Positions 15,824 to 23,851 of a stretch of 64,000 bases of DNA are shown here, in pieces (position 1 is the stretch's first letter; each line of letters begins with the position of its first letter). This stretch comes from Candidatus Wallbacteria bacterium (lineage in GTDB: Bacteria > Muiribacteriota > UBA6191 > JACPRK01). The position numbers and the translations under genes are program-made. The stretch is from NCBI GenBank assembly GCA_016213845.1, contig JACQZN010000036.1:88294-152293 (forward strand). The letters are read 5' to 3'. Under the pieces are notes generated by a model, which ran no database searches, had not been told where the DNA came from, and saw only the letters and a program-made list of their open reading frames with translations.

Positions 15824-16513
15824 ATGGCATCGCAAGCCCACTTCGGCCCACAGCTCTTTCGGTTTCTATCCGACCTTTCCCGGCACAACGACCGGGAGTG
15901 GTTCCAGAAGAACAAGCACCGGTACGAGCAGGACGTGAGAGATCCGATGCTCGCGTTCATCGGCGATTTTGCTCCGTACCTCGAGAAGATCAGCCCGGCG
16001 TTCCTAGCCGACCCGCGGCCCAACGGCGGTTCGCTGTTCCGGATTCACCGAGACGTCCGTTTCTCGTCGGACAAGAGCCCGTACAAGACGAACGCTGGGG
16101 CCCACTTCCGCCACGAATCGCACAAGGACGCCCACGCGCCCGGCTTCTACCTGCATCTCGAACCGCGTGAGGTCTTTGCTGCCGCCGGCGTCTGGCATCC
16201 GGACGGCGCGAGCCTGACCCGAATCCGGCAGACAATCGTGGCCGATCCGGACGGGTGGCGACGGGCCTCGACCTCGAAAGCCCTCCGCGCGGCTGGAGCC
16301 CTCGACGGAGATTCGTTGAAACGTCCGCCCGCGGGCTTCGATGCCGACCACCCGCTGATCGAAGACCTCAAGCGCAAGGACTTCTTCGCCATCGCCCGTC
16401 TCACGCCCGAAGACGTGTGCAAACCTGGCTTCATCCGTGAGTTCGCGAAGACCTGCGAGGCCTTCTCCGGGCTCACGCGCTTCCTCACGGTGGCGCTGGG
16501 GCTGCGCTGGTGA
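15824..16513 (+). CDS. TIGR02453/DUF2461 family protein
   Basis: The product is 229 residues. The family's hallmark segments are all present: LSRHNDREWFQKNKHRYE at the N-terminus, NGGSLFRIHRDVRFSSDKSPYKT, then GFYLHLEPREVFAAAGVW and the C-terminal aromatic region. The biochemical role is not known. Members are widespread, cytoplasmic and single-domain. This gene is intact and full length, unlike most of its neighbours in the 13-18 kb patch. Confidence 0.95.
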   Translation: MASQAHFGPQLFRFLSDLSRHNDREWFQKNKHRYEQDVRDPMLAFIGDFAPYLEKISPAFLADPRPNGGSLFRIHRDVRFSSDKSPYKTNAGAHFRHESHKDAHAPGFYLHLEPREVFAAAGVWHPDGASLTRIRQTIVADPDGWRRASTSKALRAAGALDGDSLKRPPAGFDADHPLIEDLKRKDFFAIARLTPEDVCKPGFIREFAKTCEAFSGLTRFLTVALGLRW

Positions 16514-16556
16514 TGGAACACTCGGCGGTCCAGACGGAGAGCCGGTCGAGCCCCCA

Positions 16557-17285
16557 TCAGAAGGCGGTCTGCATGGCCAGCACGAGCTGGTCATCGCTGG
16601 TATGGCCACGCCCATCGTTGCGCAGGTAGTTCAGCTGACGCTTGCTGAAGTGACCGTCCAGGAAGTAGTTCAGCCCGAGCGTGGTCGCCCGCCCGACGGA
16701 ATTCGGCAGCGACAGATCCAGCTCCAGCGCCTCTCGCCGCACCAAGGTCTGCCGGCGAGTTGCGAGAGTGTAGCCGGCGGTGGCGAGCCAGCCGCGCTCG
16801 CGCACTGCCAGGTCCCGAGCCGTGATGAGCTCCGCCTCGAGCACCCATCGAGGGTCAGGCTTCCGTTCGAGGTCGTAGCCCATCCTGTCCTTCGCGCCCA
16901 ACGTCTGACCCTGCCGGCCTCGATAAGCGGAGACGCCTACTTCGAACCTGGAACCGGGATGCCAGCTCACGGGTCCCGCGACGTCCTCCGCATCGTTCGT
17001 ATCGTTCGCGTTCGATTCGGTGCCGTTGAAGAGAGCGAGCCGGAAGTCGAATTCGTCGGAGACTCGACGGATTTGCACGCCCAGGTCTCGCATGTCGCCG
17101 AAGATGCGGGAGCTCAGCGCGCGTTCGGCGAAGTTGGGCCGGCATGCCGAACCGCGGCCTTCCTTACCGATCGGAATGAGGTTGCCGCTGGACGGGTTGC
17201 ATCGAAGGGGCCAGCGGGACTCCTGATACTCCTTCCAGGCAGAGGGCCCCAAGGCCAGCTCGAAGAGCGCGGCGGCGCCCCACAA
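16557..17285 (-). pseudogene. Porin fragment (phosphate-selective porin O/P-like), 5' end missing
   Basis: The 242-residue reading ends in a terminal Phe and shows outer-membrane beta-strand periodicity: WVLEAELITARDLAVRERGW, YTLATRRQTLVRREALE, TLGLNYFLDGHF. The segment RPNFAERALSSRIFGDMRD followed by DFRLALFNG matches the mid-part of the OprO/OprP-type porin family. No signal peptide, periplasmic coiled coil or N-terminal strands are found upstream in any frame, so only the C-terminal half survives. It is probably non-functional. Confidence 0.65.
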
Positions 17286-17562
17286 CGCGTGTGGCTGTTT
17301 GGAGACTCTCGGCGGGCGAGAGTGGGGCGTTCCCTGGCCGTGCCTTCACGAGTTTCTCGCAACCGTAACGCACCCTCGCATCCTCTCGCCCCCGAGCTCG
17401 GTTGAGGATGCCTGCAAGGCGACCGACGGCTGGCTCCTGGCGGCCGGTAGGGCCGGCCACGTCTCGCGAGCCCGCGACGAGCCAGACCCGATCATCGGGG
17501 CGCACTCCGAGTTTCAATCCGGCATCTTGCGCAACCCTGACCCTCCGAGCGACGATGGGGCC

Positions 17563-17787
17563 GTGCTGGACCTGCACGAGGAGCTTCGGGGAGTCACGCA
17601 AGCCCTCAACGAGGCGGGTGTAGCCTACGCGCTGGTCTGCGGGCTGGCCGTGTCGGCATACACAGAGCCACGTTTCACCGAGGACATCGATCTGCTCATT
17701 TCGGGCTCGGACTTCGACCGGGTCGTGATCGACGTTTTTGGGGCCATCCCGGAGGTCGCCTCGCGCCTCGCGTCGCAGCCGGGCTGA
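17563..17787 (+). pseudogene. Nucleotidyltransferase (AbiEii/MNT-like) fragment
   Basis: From a possible GTG the translation reads VLDLHEELRGVTQALNEAGV followed by AYALVCGLAVSAY and RFTEDIDLLI. This is the N-terminal core of stand-alone minimal nucleotidyltransferases, with the catalytic DID. The first Gly of the usual GG is replaced by Cys. After about 55 residues similarity ends and a stop follows, whereas relatives are 150 residues or more. It looks like a truncated remnant, possibly from an abortive-infection or toxin-type gene. Confidence 0.6.
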
Positions 17788-17847
17788 CCCATCAGAAGAC
17801 GCCTTCGAGGCGGAGGCGCCGATCTCGTCCCGGCGAAGAGACATCGA

Positions 17848-20800
17848 GTGTGCCCGACGCGCTATGCTTGTGCGCCAGTGAGCGTCGAGGGAGTCAACGG
17901 CACCGGTTACCCAGACTCGCTATCCGAGCTGATTGCCCGCTGCGAGGCCGTCATGGAGAGCGCTTCGCCGCGGGCCAAGATGGCCTTCGGCGCGGCGATG
18001 TGGCAGCTGGTCCGAGGCGCCGGCTCCGAGAGCGTGCCAGCTTCGACGGCCCGGGTCGACAAGAACGTCTTCCCCGCGGGCGCCGCAGCCGACGCTCTCC
18101 TGAAGGCCCTGGCCGTTTGCGGCGGAGTGCGCGAAACCGAGGACGACAGCGGCAACGCCGCCTGGGCGCTGGCCTCGCCGGCCATCATGACCGACTGGCC
18201 GCGCCTGCGCGATTTCATCCGCGCCAACAGCGCCCTCCTGAAGACTCGCGACGAGGTCGCGGAGAAGGCCCGCATCTGGACGTCGCGCGGCGTGCAGCCG
18301 CAGGATCTCATCCCTCCGGGCCCCCTCCTCGAGGCATGCCGGGAGCTGCTTGAGCTGATGAAGGGCCGGCTGCTGCCAGCCGAGGTCGACTTCATCGAAG
18401 CCTCTCTGTCCGAGGAAGACCGGCAGCTCTCGAAACACCTCAGCCACCGCATCAAGAAGCGGCTCCGACCCCTCGTGCGGTTCGCCAAGTCCCACCCTTC
18501 CCTTTGTCTCTTCGGAGTGTTCTTGCTGGTCCTCTCCCAGGTCTGGCCGCTCTTGCCGCTCGAGGCCATCTCGGACTTGCTTCGTCGGCTGCGCAAGGAC
18601 TTCAGCGCCCCCAGCAGCGGCGGTCCGGACCCGACGCTGGCCGATTTCGTCTCCCAGACCCGACGCGGCCTCTCGAAGCTCCCCAAGCCGAAGAAGGCGC
18701 CCAAGCCCGGGGACGGCGACGGTCAAGAGGAACCCGAGTCGGGTGGCAAGAAGTCTTCGTCCGACAGCGGGCCGGATCCCGCGGATGGCAACGACCCGGA
18801 GTCCCCGGAAACTTCCACTGCCGGGCCGGCAAAGAGGTCGGCCGAGCTCCACAAGCCCACCGCCGACGAGCTGGCCCGAGAGGCGCTGAAACGAATCGAC
18901 GCCGCCCGCAAGTCCCGCCGGGAGCCGGACGCGGCCGCCAAGATGATGCTTCGGGTCAGCCTCTCCATGGGTATGGACCAGGGCGCCGTCTGCACCGGCT
19001 CCGTCGCCGTCGAGTGCGCTTCCTTCAGCCCCTCGGGCGCTGTCGTCCTGACGGGGGACCGGGACGGCTGGCTGCGCGCCTGGAGCAACGCCCCGCAAGG
19101 ACCGCCGGCGCTGGTCAGACAGGCGCAATCCGGGCTAGGGCCGATCACCTTCCTGCGAGTCGCCAGGAGCGGAACCACCGTCGCCGTGAACGAGCGGGGC
19201 AGCTTTCGGCTCTTCGACGCCCGCGGACAACCTCAGGGGCCCGTCACGACAACGGTGGGGAACGGCGTGGTAGTCGCGTGCGTGGCGACATCCTCCGACG
19301 CGCGATGGCTGGCGCTGGGCAGCGAGGCGGGTGCGATCCGGGTCGAGCGAACGGGCAGCACGACTCAGCCGACGCGGCTGCAGGCCAGCTCGGGATCGGC
19401 GACGGCGCTGGCAATATCCGACGATGGCGCCTACCTGGCATGCGGAGGCGACGGCGGACAGGTCGAGATCTGGGACGTCCGGGAGAAGCTGCTGAACAGC
19501 TCGCTCGACATCGGCGCGCGGGTCCGGGCGCTGGCGTTCACGGCCGGCGCGGAGCGGCTGATCGCGGCAGCGGCAGACGGCACGGTGAAGAGCTGGAAAC
19601 GCGAATCGCCAAGCGACAGGCCAGCGCACAACCCGGGCAGATCGCCGCTCGCCTGGGCGTCCTTCGACGGGCCGCCGGGCACGCTCCACGGATTCGGGGC
19701 CGAGGGATTGCGGGTCTCCGACCTCGAAGGCAACGAGTTGGCCCCGGCGATGCCTCTGCCCCGGGGCGCCATGAGGCCGATGGCGGTCTCCTTCGACGGC
19801 CGTTGGCTGGTTGCCGCAGGTCCCTCCGACGGGCCGCACGTCATCGCCATCGGCGGTCCCGCGGTGGTCGACCTGGAGCTGAAGGGAGCCTCCGGAGCGC
19901 GCGCGGTCGCCTTCAGTCCCGCCGGTGACCGCATCGCGACGGCCCACGACGATCTCACGCTCAGGGTGCACGAGCTGGGGAGCCAGCAGGGACCCCAGAA
20001 GCTCCGGGAGGCGGGCTTCGACAAGCTCAGCCTGAGCGGTTCCGGTGCGGAGCCGGGCCTGGGCGGATCCGCGGGAGTGCAAGCGGCGCAGGCGGCGGCG
20101 TCTCTCACGAAGCTTCCATCTCCGGTCGATCGCCTCGCGTTCACGACCAGCGGCGCCAACGTCACGGCGATCGTCGAGCGCGAGATGATGCTCTATTCCT
20201 GGCGGCCCTCGAGCTCCCGGCTGGTCTCGCTTTCCTGCAACTTCGGAGTGCCGGCGATCCGAGGAAGCACCGCACCCGCGGAGGGAAAGTTGCGGCTGGC
20301 GCGGGCCGGCGGCTACGTCGCGACGCTCGTACCGCCCGAGGCAGTGCGGATCTGGGACCTGCGAGGCAAAGCGATTGGCACCGTGCCTGTGAAGGGGCCG
20401 CCCGGGCGCATCGATCTCGACTTCGACGGCGCTGCGGGCCGGGTCGCGACCGTTGGCCCCGACGGCGTCGCCAAGCTCTGGGACCTGTCGGGCCACCCGA
20501 TCTCGACGTGCCCTTCGCCGGTGCCGTCGGCGACGGTGCTGGCGTGGAACCTGGCCGGCACGCACCTGGCCCTTGCGGGAGCCGCCGGAGGGCTCGTGTG
20601 GGAGCTGGGCGCCAAGGACGTGGCCGGTCGATGGAAAGCCGATAATGGCGGGACGGAAGGCGTCGTGTTCCATCCTACCGAGCCGCTCTTGGCGATTCGA
20701 TCCCGCCGGGGTGAGATCTCGATTCGCTCGCTCGGGGGCGAGCCGGCCGCGCCGCCGATCGCGGCTCTGGGGATAGGCGCCAACGACGGGCCAGCATCGC

Positions 20801-20961
20801 AGGCAACGATGGCCTTCAGCCCCGACGGCCGTCTGCTGGCGTATGTCTCGGCCAGGCGCACCGTGCGGTTCTGGCGCGCCAGTCTGGAAGACGCCGTCCT
20901 CACAGCAAGGACGCGCCTGGCGCGGCTCGACCGCGCCCGAGAGAGCACTTCGGGGCCGTGA
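17848..20961 (+). CDS. WD40 protein with an N-terminal nSTAND remnant and one TM helix
   Basis: The protein has 1037 residues. Residues 10-205 match only the C-terminal part of nSTAND NTPases: IMTDWPRLRDFIRANSALL, KARIWTSRGVQPQDLI and LPAEVDFIEASLSEEDRQL. The P-loop and Walker B that should precede this are absent. A hydrophobic helix (about 215-235, LCLFGVFLLVLSQVWPLL) and a long charged linker follow. From about residue 370 there are 10-14 WD40 blades (for example LAISDDGAYLACGGDGGQVEIWD). Full relatives are signal-transducing or defence NTPases; this form could be a membrane-anchored scaffold. The GTG start is uncertain (17848, 17878 or later). Confidence 0.78.
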   Translation: MCPTRYACAPVSVEGVNGTGYPDSLSELIARCEAVMESASPRAKMAFGAAMWQLVRGAGSESVPASTARVDKNVFPAGAAADALLKALAVCGGVRETEDDSGNAAWALASPAIMTDWPRLRDFIRANSALLKTRDEVAEKARIWTSRGVQPQDLIPPGPLLEACRELLELMKGRLLPAEVDFIEASLSEEDRQLSKHLSHRIKKRLRPLVRFAKSHPSLCLFGVFLLVLSQVWPLLPLEAISDLLRRLRKDFSAPSSGGPDPTLADFVSQTRRGLSKLPKPKKAPKPGDGDGQEEPESGGKKSSSDSGPDPADGNDPESPETSTAGPAKRSAELHKPTADELAREALKRIDAARKSRREPDAAAKMMLRVSLSMGMDQGAVCTGSVAVECASFSPSGAVVLTGDRDGWLRAWSNAPQGPPALVRQAQSGLGPITFLRVARSGTTVAVNERGSFRLFDARGQPQGPVTTTVGNGVVVACVATSSDARWLALGSEAGAIRVERTGSTTQPTRLQASSGSATALAISDDGAYLACGGDGGQVEIWDVREKLLNSSLDIGARVRALAFTAGAERLIAAAADGTVKSWKRESPSDRPAHNPGRSPLAWASFDGPPGTLHGFGAEGLRVSDLEGNELAPAMPLPRGAMRPMAVSFDGRWLVAAGPSDGPHVIAIGGPAVVDLELKGASGARAVAFSPAGDRIATAHDDLTLRVHELGSQQGPQKLREAGFDKLSLSGSGAEPGLGGSAGVQAAQAAASLTKLPSPVDRLAFTTSGANVTAIVEREMMLYSWRPSSSRLVSLSCNFGVPAIRGSTAPAEGKLRLARAGGYVATLVPPEAVRIWDLRGKAIGTVPVKGPPGRIDLDFDGAAGRVATVGPDGVAKLWDLSGHPISTCPSPVPSATVLAWNLAGTHLALAGAAGGLVWELGAKDVAGRWKADNGGTEGVVFHPTEPLLAIRSRRGEISIRSLGGEPAAPPIAALGIGANDGPASQATMAFSPDGRLLAYVSARRTVRFWRASLEDAVLTARTRLARLDRARESTSGP
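20011..20040 (+). repeat. Core of the dispersed composite repeat, in frame inside the WD40 gene
   Basis: GCGGGCTTCGACAAGCTCAG and the next ten bases match the core of the intergenic elements at 23.6, 29.96 and 35.7 kb with one or two differences. In the WD40 protein it encodes AGFDKLSLSG, in a poorly conserved inter-blade loop. Confidence 0.8.
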
Positions 20962-21024
20962 GACGTGCTACTCTCGGAGCGCCCATTTTCTCTCGACTCC
21001 AACTCGAAAGGACGAGCCTCGCCT

Positions 21025-21999
21025 ATGCTGGGAACTCACGTCTTGCAGGACGGCAAGATCCGCTTCCTCTACCATGACAGCAGCGCCCACCAGGTGGCGG
21101 TCGCCGGCAGCTTCAGCGACTGGCGGCCTCTGGGGATGGCCCCGTCGGGGGACGGATGGTGGGTCATCGAGCTGGGCCCGATGCCCGAGGGGGATTACTT
21201 CTACAAGTTCGTCACGCACTCGGGGTGGCACCCGGATCAGTTCAACTACCGGCGCGACCAGAACGGAGACTCCTCCTTCATCAACGTCGGCGGCCACTGC
21301 GGCCACTTGCTGCGGCGCGGCTTCTTCTCGCAGGCGCTCGGCAAGGGCAAGAGCTACGTCATCTACCTGCCGCCGCACTACGCGGTCGACGGCTGGCGGT
21401 CCTTCCCGGTCCTCTACTTGATGGGCGGCCTCTTCGAGGGCGACACGGGCTGGGTCGATCGCTGTCACATCGAGGAGAAGCTCGATCACCTCGCCGGCAC
21501 GGGCGACGCCGAGGAGATGATCGTCGTGATGCCTGACAAGGACGACGCGGTCTTCCACGAGAACGCGTGGGGCTCCTACTTCGCGTACCTGGCGACCGAT
21601 CTGCCGCAGCACATCGAGGGCGAGTACCGGACCTTGCCGGTGCGGGCGTTCGAGGGACTGTCGATGGGAGGCTCGTGGGCGCTGCGCCTGGGGCTGACTC
21701 TGCCGGAGCGGTACTGCTCGGTGAGCAGCCTCTCGGGCAACTTCAGTCCGGACTTCTACGAGCTGGCGCGCGCCAACCGGGACCGCGCGATGGCGGCCGG
21801 CGTGCGTGTGCGGATCGCGTGCGGGGACGGCGAGCAGGGAGTCATCCCGAACAACGCGCAGTACAACGGGTTCCTGCAGGAGCTGGGGATCTCCAGCGAG
21901 TTCCACGTCAACTCCGGGCCCCACGACTGGCCGCTCTGGCGAGCGCAGATCGACAATTCGATCCGGTTCCACAGCTACTCGTTCCGACAGCGCATGTGA
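21025..21999 (+). CDS. Esterase with N-terminal CBM48/E-set domain
   Basis: The product is 324 residues without a signal peptide. Residues 1-85 form an early-set domain of the AMPK/CBM48 type (VAVAGSFSDWRPLGM, GDYFYKFV). Residues 95-320 are a putative esterase D/Fes-type alpha/beta hydrolase with nucleophile Ser in FEGLSMGGSWAL, acidic candidate in IACGDGEQG, and His in NSGPHDWPLW. The related Fes enzymes hydrolyse siderophore esters and others act on acetylated sugars; the substrate here cannot be told. I chose ATG 21025; an in-frame GTG at 20965 is possible. Two amidohydrolases follow closely. Confidence 0.88.
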   Translation: MLGTHVLQDGKIRFLYHDSSAHQVAVAGSFSDWRPLGMAPSGDGWWVIELGPMPEGDYFYKFVTHSGWHPDQFNYRRDQNGDSSFINVGGHCGHLLRRGFFSQALGKGKSYVIYLPPHYAVDGWRSFPVLYLMGGLFEGDTGWVDRCHIEEKLDHLAGTGDAEEMIVVMPDKDDAVFHENAWGSYFAYLATDLPQHIEGEYRTLPVRAFEGLSMGGSWALRLGLTLPERYCSVSSLSGNFSPDFYELARANRDRAMAAGVRVRIACGDGEQGVIPNNAQYNGFLQELGISSEFHVNSGPHDWPLWRAQIDNSIRFHSYSFRQRM

Positions 22000-22033
22000 T
22001 AGCCGGGCCCGCCAGCGGGCCGGGAGGCGAGCC

Positions 22034-22786
22034 GTGATCGTCGACGCGCATGCTCACATCGAGGGGCTTCCCGGCTGCTCGTGGCTGGACCCACCAGAGT
22101 TGATGGTCGGGCTGCTCGACGAGGCCGGAATCGAGCGCGCCATCGTCATGACCTATGTCGACGCGCCCGGCGATTTCGGCGCCTACGATCCGATCGAGTA
22201 CGTGGCGGCGGCCTGCCGCAAGTTCCCGGCACGGCTCTGGGGGTTTGCGCGGCTCGATCCGGGGCGTGGCGCCGCGGCCAGGGAGCTCCTGGCCCGGTGC
22301 GTCGGGGAGCTCGGGTTCAAGGGATTGAAGCTGCACCCGTTCGGCTACCGGCTGTCGCCCGACGGCCCGGAGACCGTGGAGCTGGTGCGGGTGGCCGCCT
22401 CCTACAAGGCGCCGGTGCTGCTCCACTGTGGGGACGAGGATTACACCCGGCCGCTGGAGCTGCTGCGGCTGGCCAAGGCCTGTCCCGAGGCGACGCTGGT
22501 GTTCGGCCACATGGGCGGGTACTTCCATGTGCGGGATGCCATCGCCGTCGCCCGCGAGTGTCCCAATGTTTTCCTGGAGACCTCGGGGATGCCGTACCCG
22601 GAGCGGATCGCGGAGGCGGTGAAGGAGCTGGGTCCCGAGAGAGTGATCTTCGCGTCCGACGGCCCCGGCTGCGATCCAAGGCTGGAGGTGCTGAAGGTGG
22701 AGCGGGCCGGCCTGCGGGGGTCGGCGCTGGACCGGGTGCTGGGCGAGAACATACTGGAGTTGTTGGAGAAATTGAGTCCACGATGA
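22034..22786 (+). CDS. Amidohydrolase (TIM-barrel, amidohydrolase_2-like)
   Basis: The product is 250 residues from GTG 22034, with a GGGAGG ribosome site. Metal-site motifs are in order: DAHAHIEG (HxH), GLKLHPFG, PVLLHCGDE, FGHMGGYF and the late Asp in IFASDGPG. Short members of this group hydrolyse or decarboxylate small cyclic or aromatic substrates. It lies 34 bp after the esterase and overlaps the next amidohydrolase by 4 bp, so the three form one transcription unit. The substrate is unknown. Confidence 0.88.
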   Translation: MIVDAHAHIEGLPGCSWLDPPELMVGLLDEAGIERAIVMTYVDAPGDFGAYDPIEYVAAACRKFPARLWGFARLDPGRGAAARELLARCVGELGFKGLKLHPFGYRLSPDGPETVELVRVAASYKAPVLLHCGDEDYTRPLELLRLAKACPEATLVFGHMGGYFHVRDAIAVARECPNVFLETSGMPYPERIAEAVKELGPERVIFASDGPGCDPRLEVLKVERAGLRGSALDRVLGENILELLEKLSPR

Positions 22787-23544
22787 GCGCCATCGATTTT
22801 CATGTCCACGTCGGGGAATCGCTGTACGGAGGCGGGCTGGGCGTAGCGGAGCTGCTGGAGCGGATGGAGCGGCTGGAGATCGAGCGGGCCGTGGTCATCG
22901 CGCCGAAGCCGCCCGGCTACTGTCTGGAGCCGGAGAACCGCCGGCTTCGCGAGCTGGCCGAGGCGAGGCCGGACCGGTTCGTGGCGTTCTGCCGGGTCGA
23001 CCCGTGGCAGCGCGAGCGGGCGGTGGCAGAGGCAGCATCGTGTCTGGCGGGAGCCGGTGCGATGGCGGGGCTGTTCCTGCACCCGTGGGAAGAGGGGTTC
23101 GCCGCCAACGACCCGGTGGTCGATCCGGTGGTGGAGGTCGCGCGACGGGCGCGCAAGCCGGTGATGATCGCGGGGGGGCACGCGCGCGTGAGCCTGGCGC
23201 CGCAAGTGGCCGCCCTGGTGGGCCGATTCCCGGACGTCACCTTCGTGGTGACTTCCGGAGGCCAGATCAACATCAGCGGCGTGGCGCTGGGCGAGGCTCG
23301 GCGGCTGTTCCTGGAGCACCCGAACACCGTGCTCGAGACGTCGGGGATCTACCGGCTCGACTTCATCGAGGACATGGCCGGCGAGATCGGCGCCGCGCGC
23401 ATCGTGTTCGGCTCGGATGCGCCGCGCTTCGACCAGGAGCTCGAGCTGCGGCGCGTCCAGTGGGCCCACCGCTCCGACGAGGACCGGGAAGCCTTCGCGC
23501 GCGGCACCGCGAGGAGGCTGCTGGGAGTAGACAGTAGCCAGTAG
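22783..23544 (+). CDS. Second amidohydrolase, paralogue of the preceding gene
   Basis: The product is 253 residues and its ATG overlaps the previous stop (ATGA). It has DFHVHVGES (HxH) and FGSDAPRFD (late Asp). The middle motifs differ: FLHPWEEGF lacks the KLH lysine and MIAGGHA has a different ligand pattern, so metal binding is probably mononuclear or altered. The two proteins could form a heteromer or act on successive intermediates. The last codons (GVDSSQ and the TAG stop) lie inside the AGTAGNN heptamer array of the adjoining repeat element. Confidence 0.85.
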   Translation: MSAIDFHVHVGESLYGGGLGVAELLERMERLEIERAVVIAPKPPGYCLEPENRRLRELAEARPDRFVAFCRVDPWQRERAVAEAASCLAGAGAMAGLFLHPWEEGFAANDPVVDPVVEVARRARKPVMIAGGHARVSLAPQVAALVGRFPDVTFVVTSGGQINISGVALGEARRLFLEHPNTVLETSGIYRLDFIEDMAGEIGAARIVFGSDAPRFDQELELRRVQWAHRSDEDREAFARGTARRLLGVDSSQ

Positions 23545-23851
23545 GGAGAAGGGGGGAGGTAGAAGGTGGAAGGTGGAAGACTCGGGAAGGCGGGCTTCGA
23601 CGAGCTCAGCCCGAGCGGATCCCGCACACTGCTCTCCGCCTCATTACTCACGCCCCAACCTGATCCCGCTCTCGAGGCCTGACTCCTCGAGCCTCACCTC
23701 TGACTCCTGAAGCCTGAAGCCTCACTCCTCAAGCCTCGAGCCTCGAGCCTCAAGCCTCTAGCCTCGACCCTGTTCCCTGATCCCTGAAGCCTGAAGCCTG
23801 AGGCCTGAGGCCTGAAGCCTGAAGCCTGACCCCTGACGCCTGACGCCTGTC
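23526..23851 (+). repeat. Composite heptameric repeat element, copy A
   Basis: The order is three AGTAGNN units (23526-23546), purine-rich GGTGGAA/GGTAGAA units (about 23555-23580), a core with GCGGGCTTCGACGAGCTCAG (23592-23611) and GATCCCGC, then a long array of CTGAAGC/CTCGAGC/CTGAGGC units to 23850. The arrays have a 7-bp period. It fills the gap between a plus-strand amidohydrolase and a minus-strand ATPase, and it supplies the stop of the first. Confidence 0.9.
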
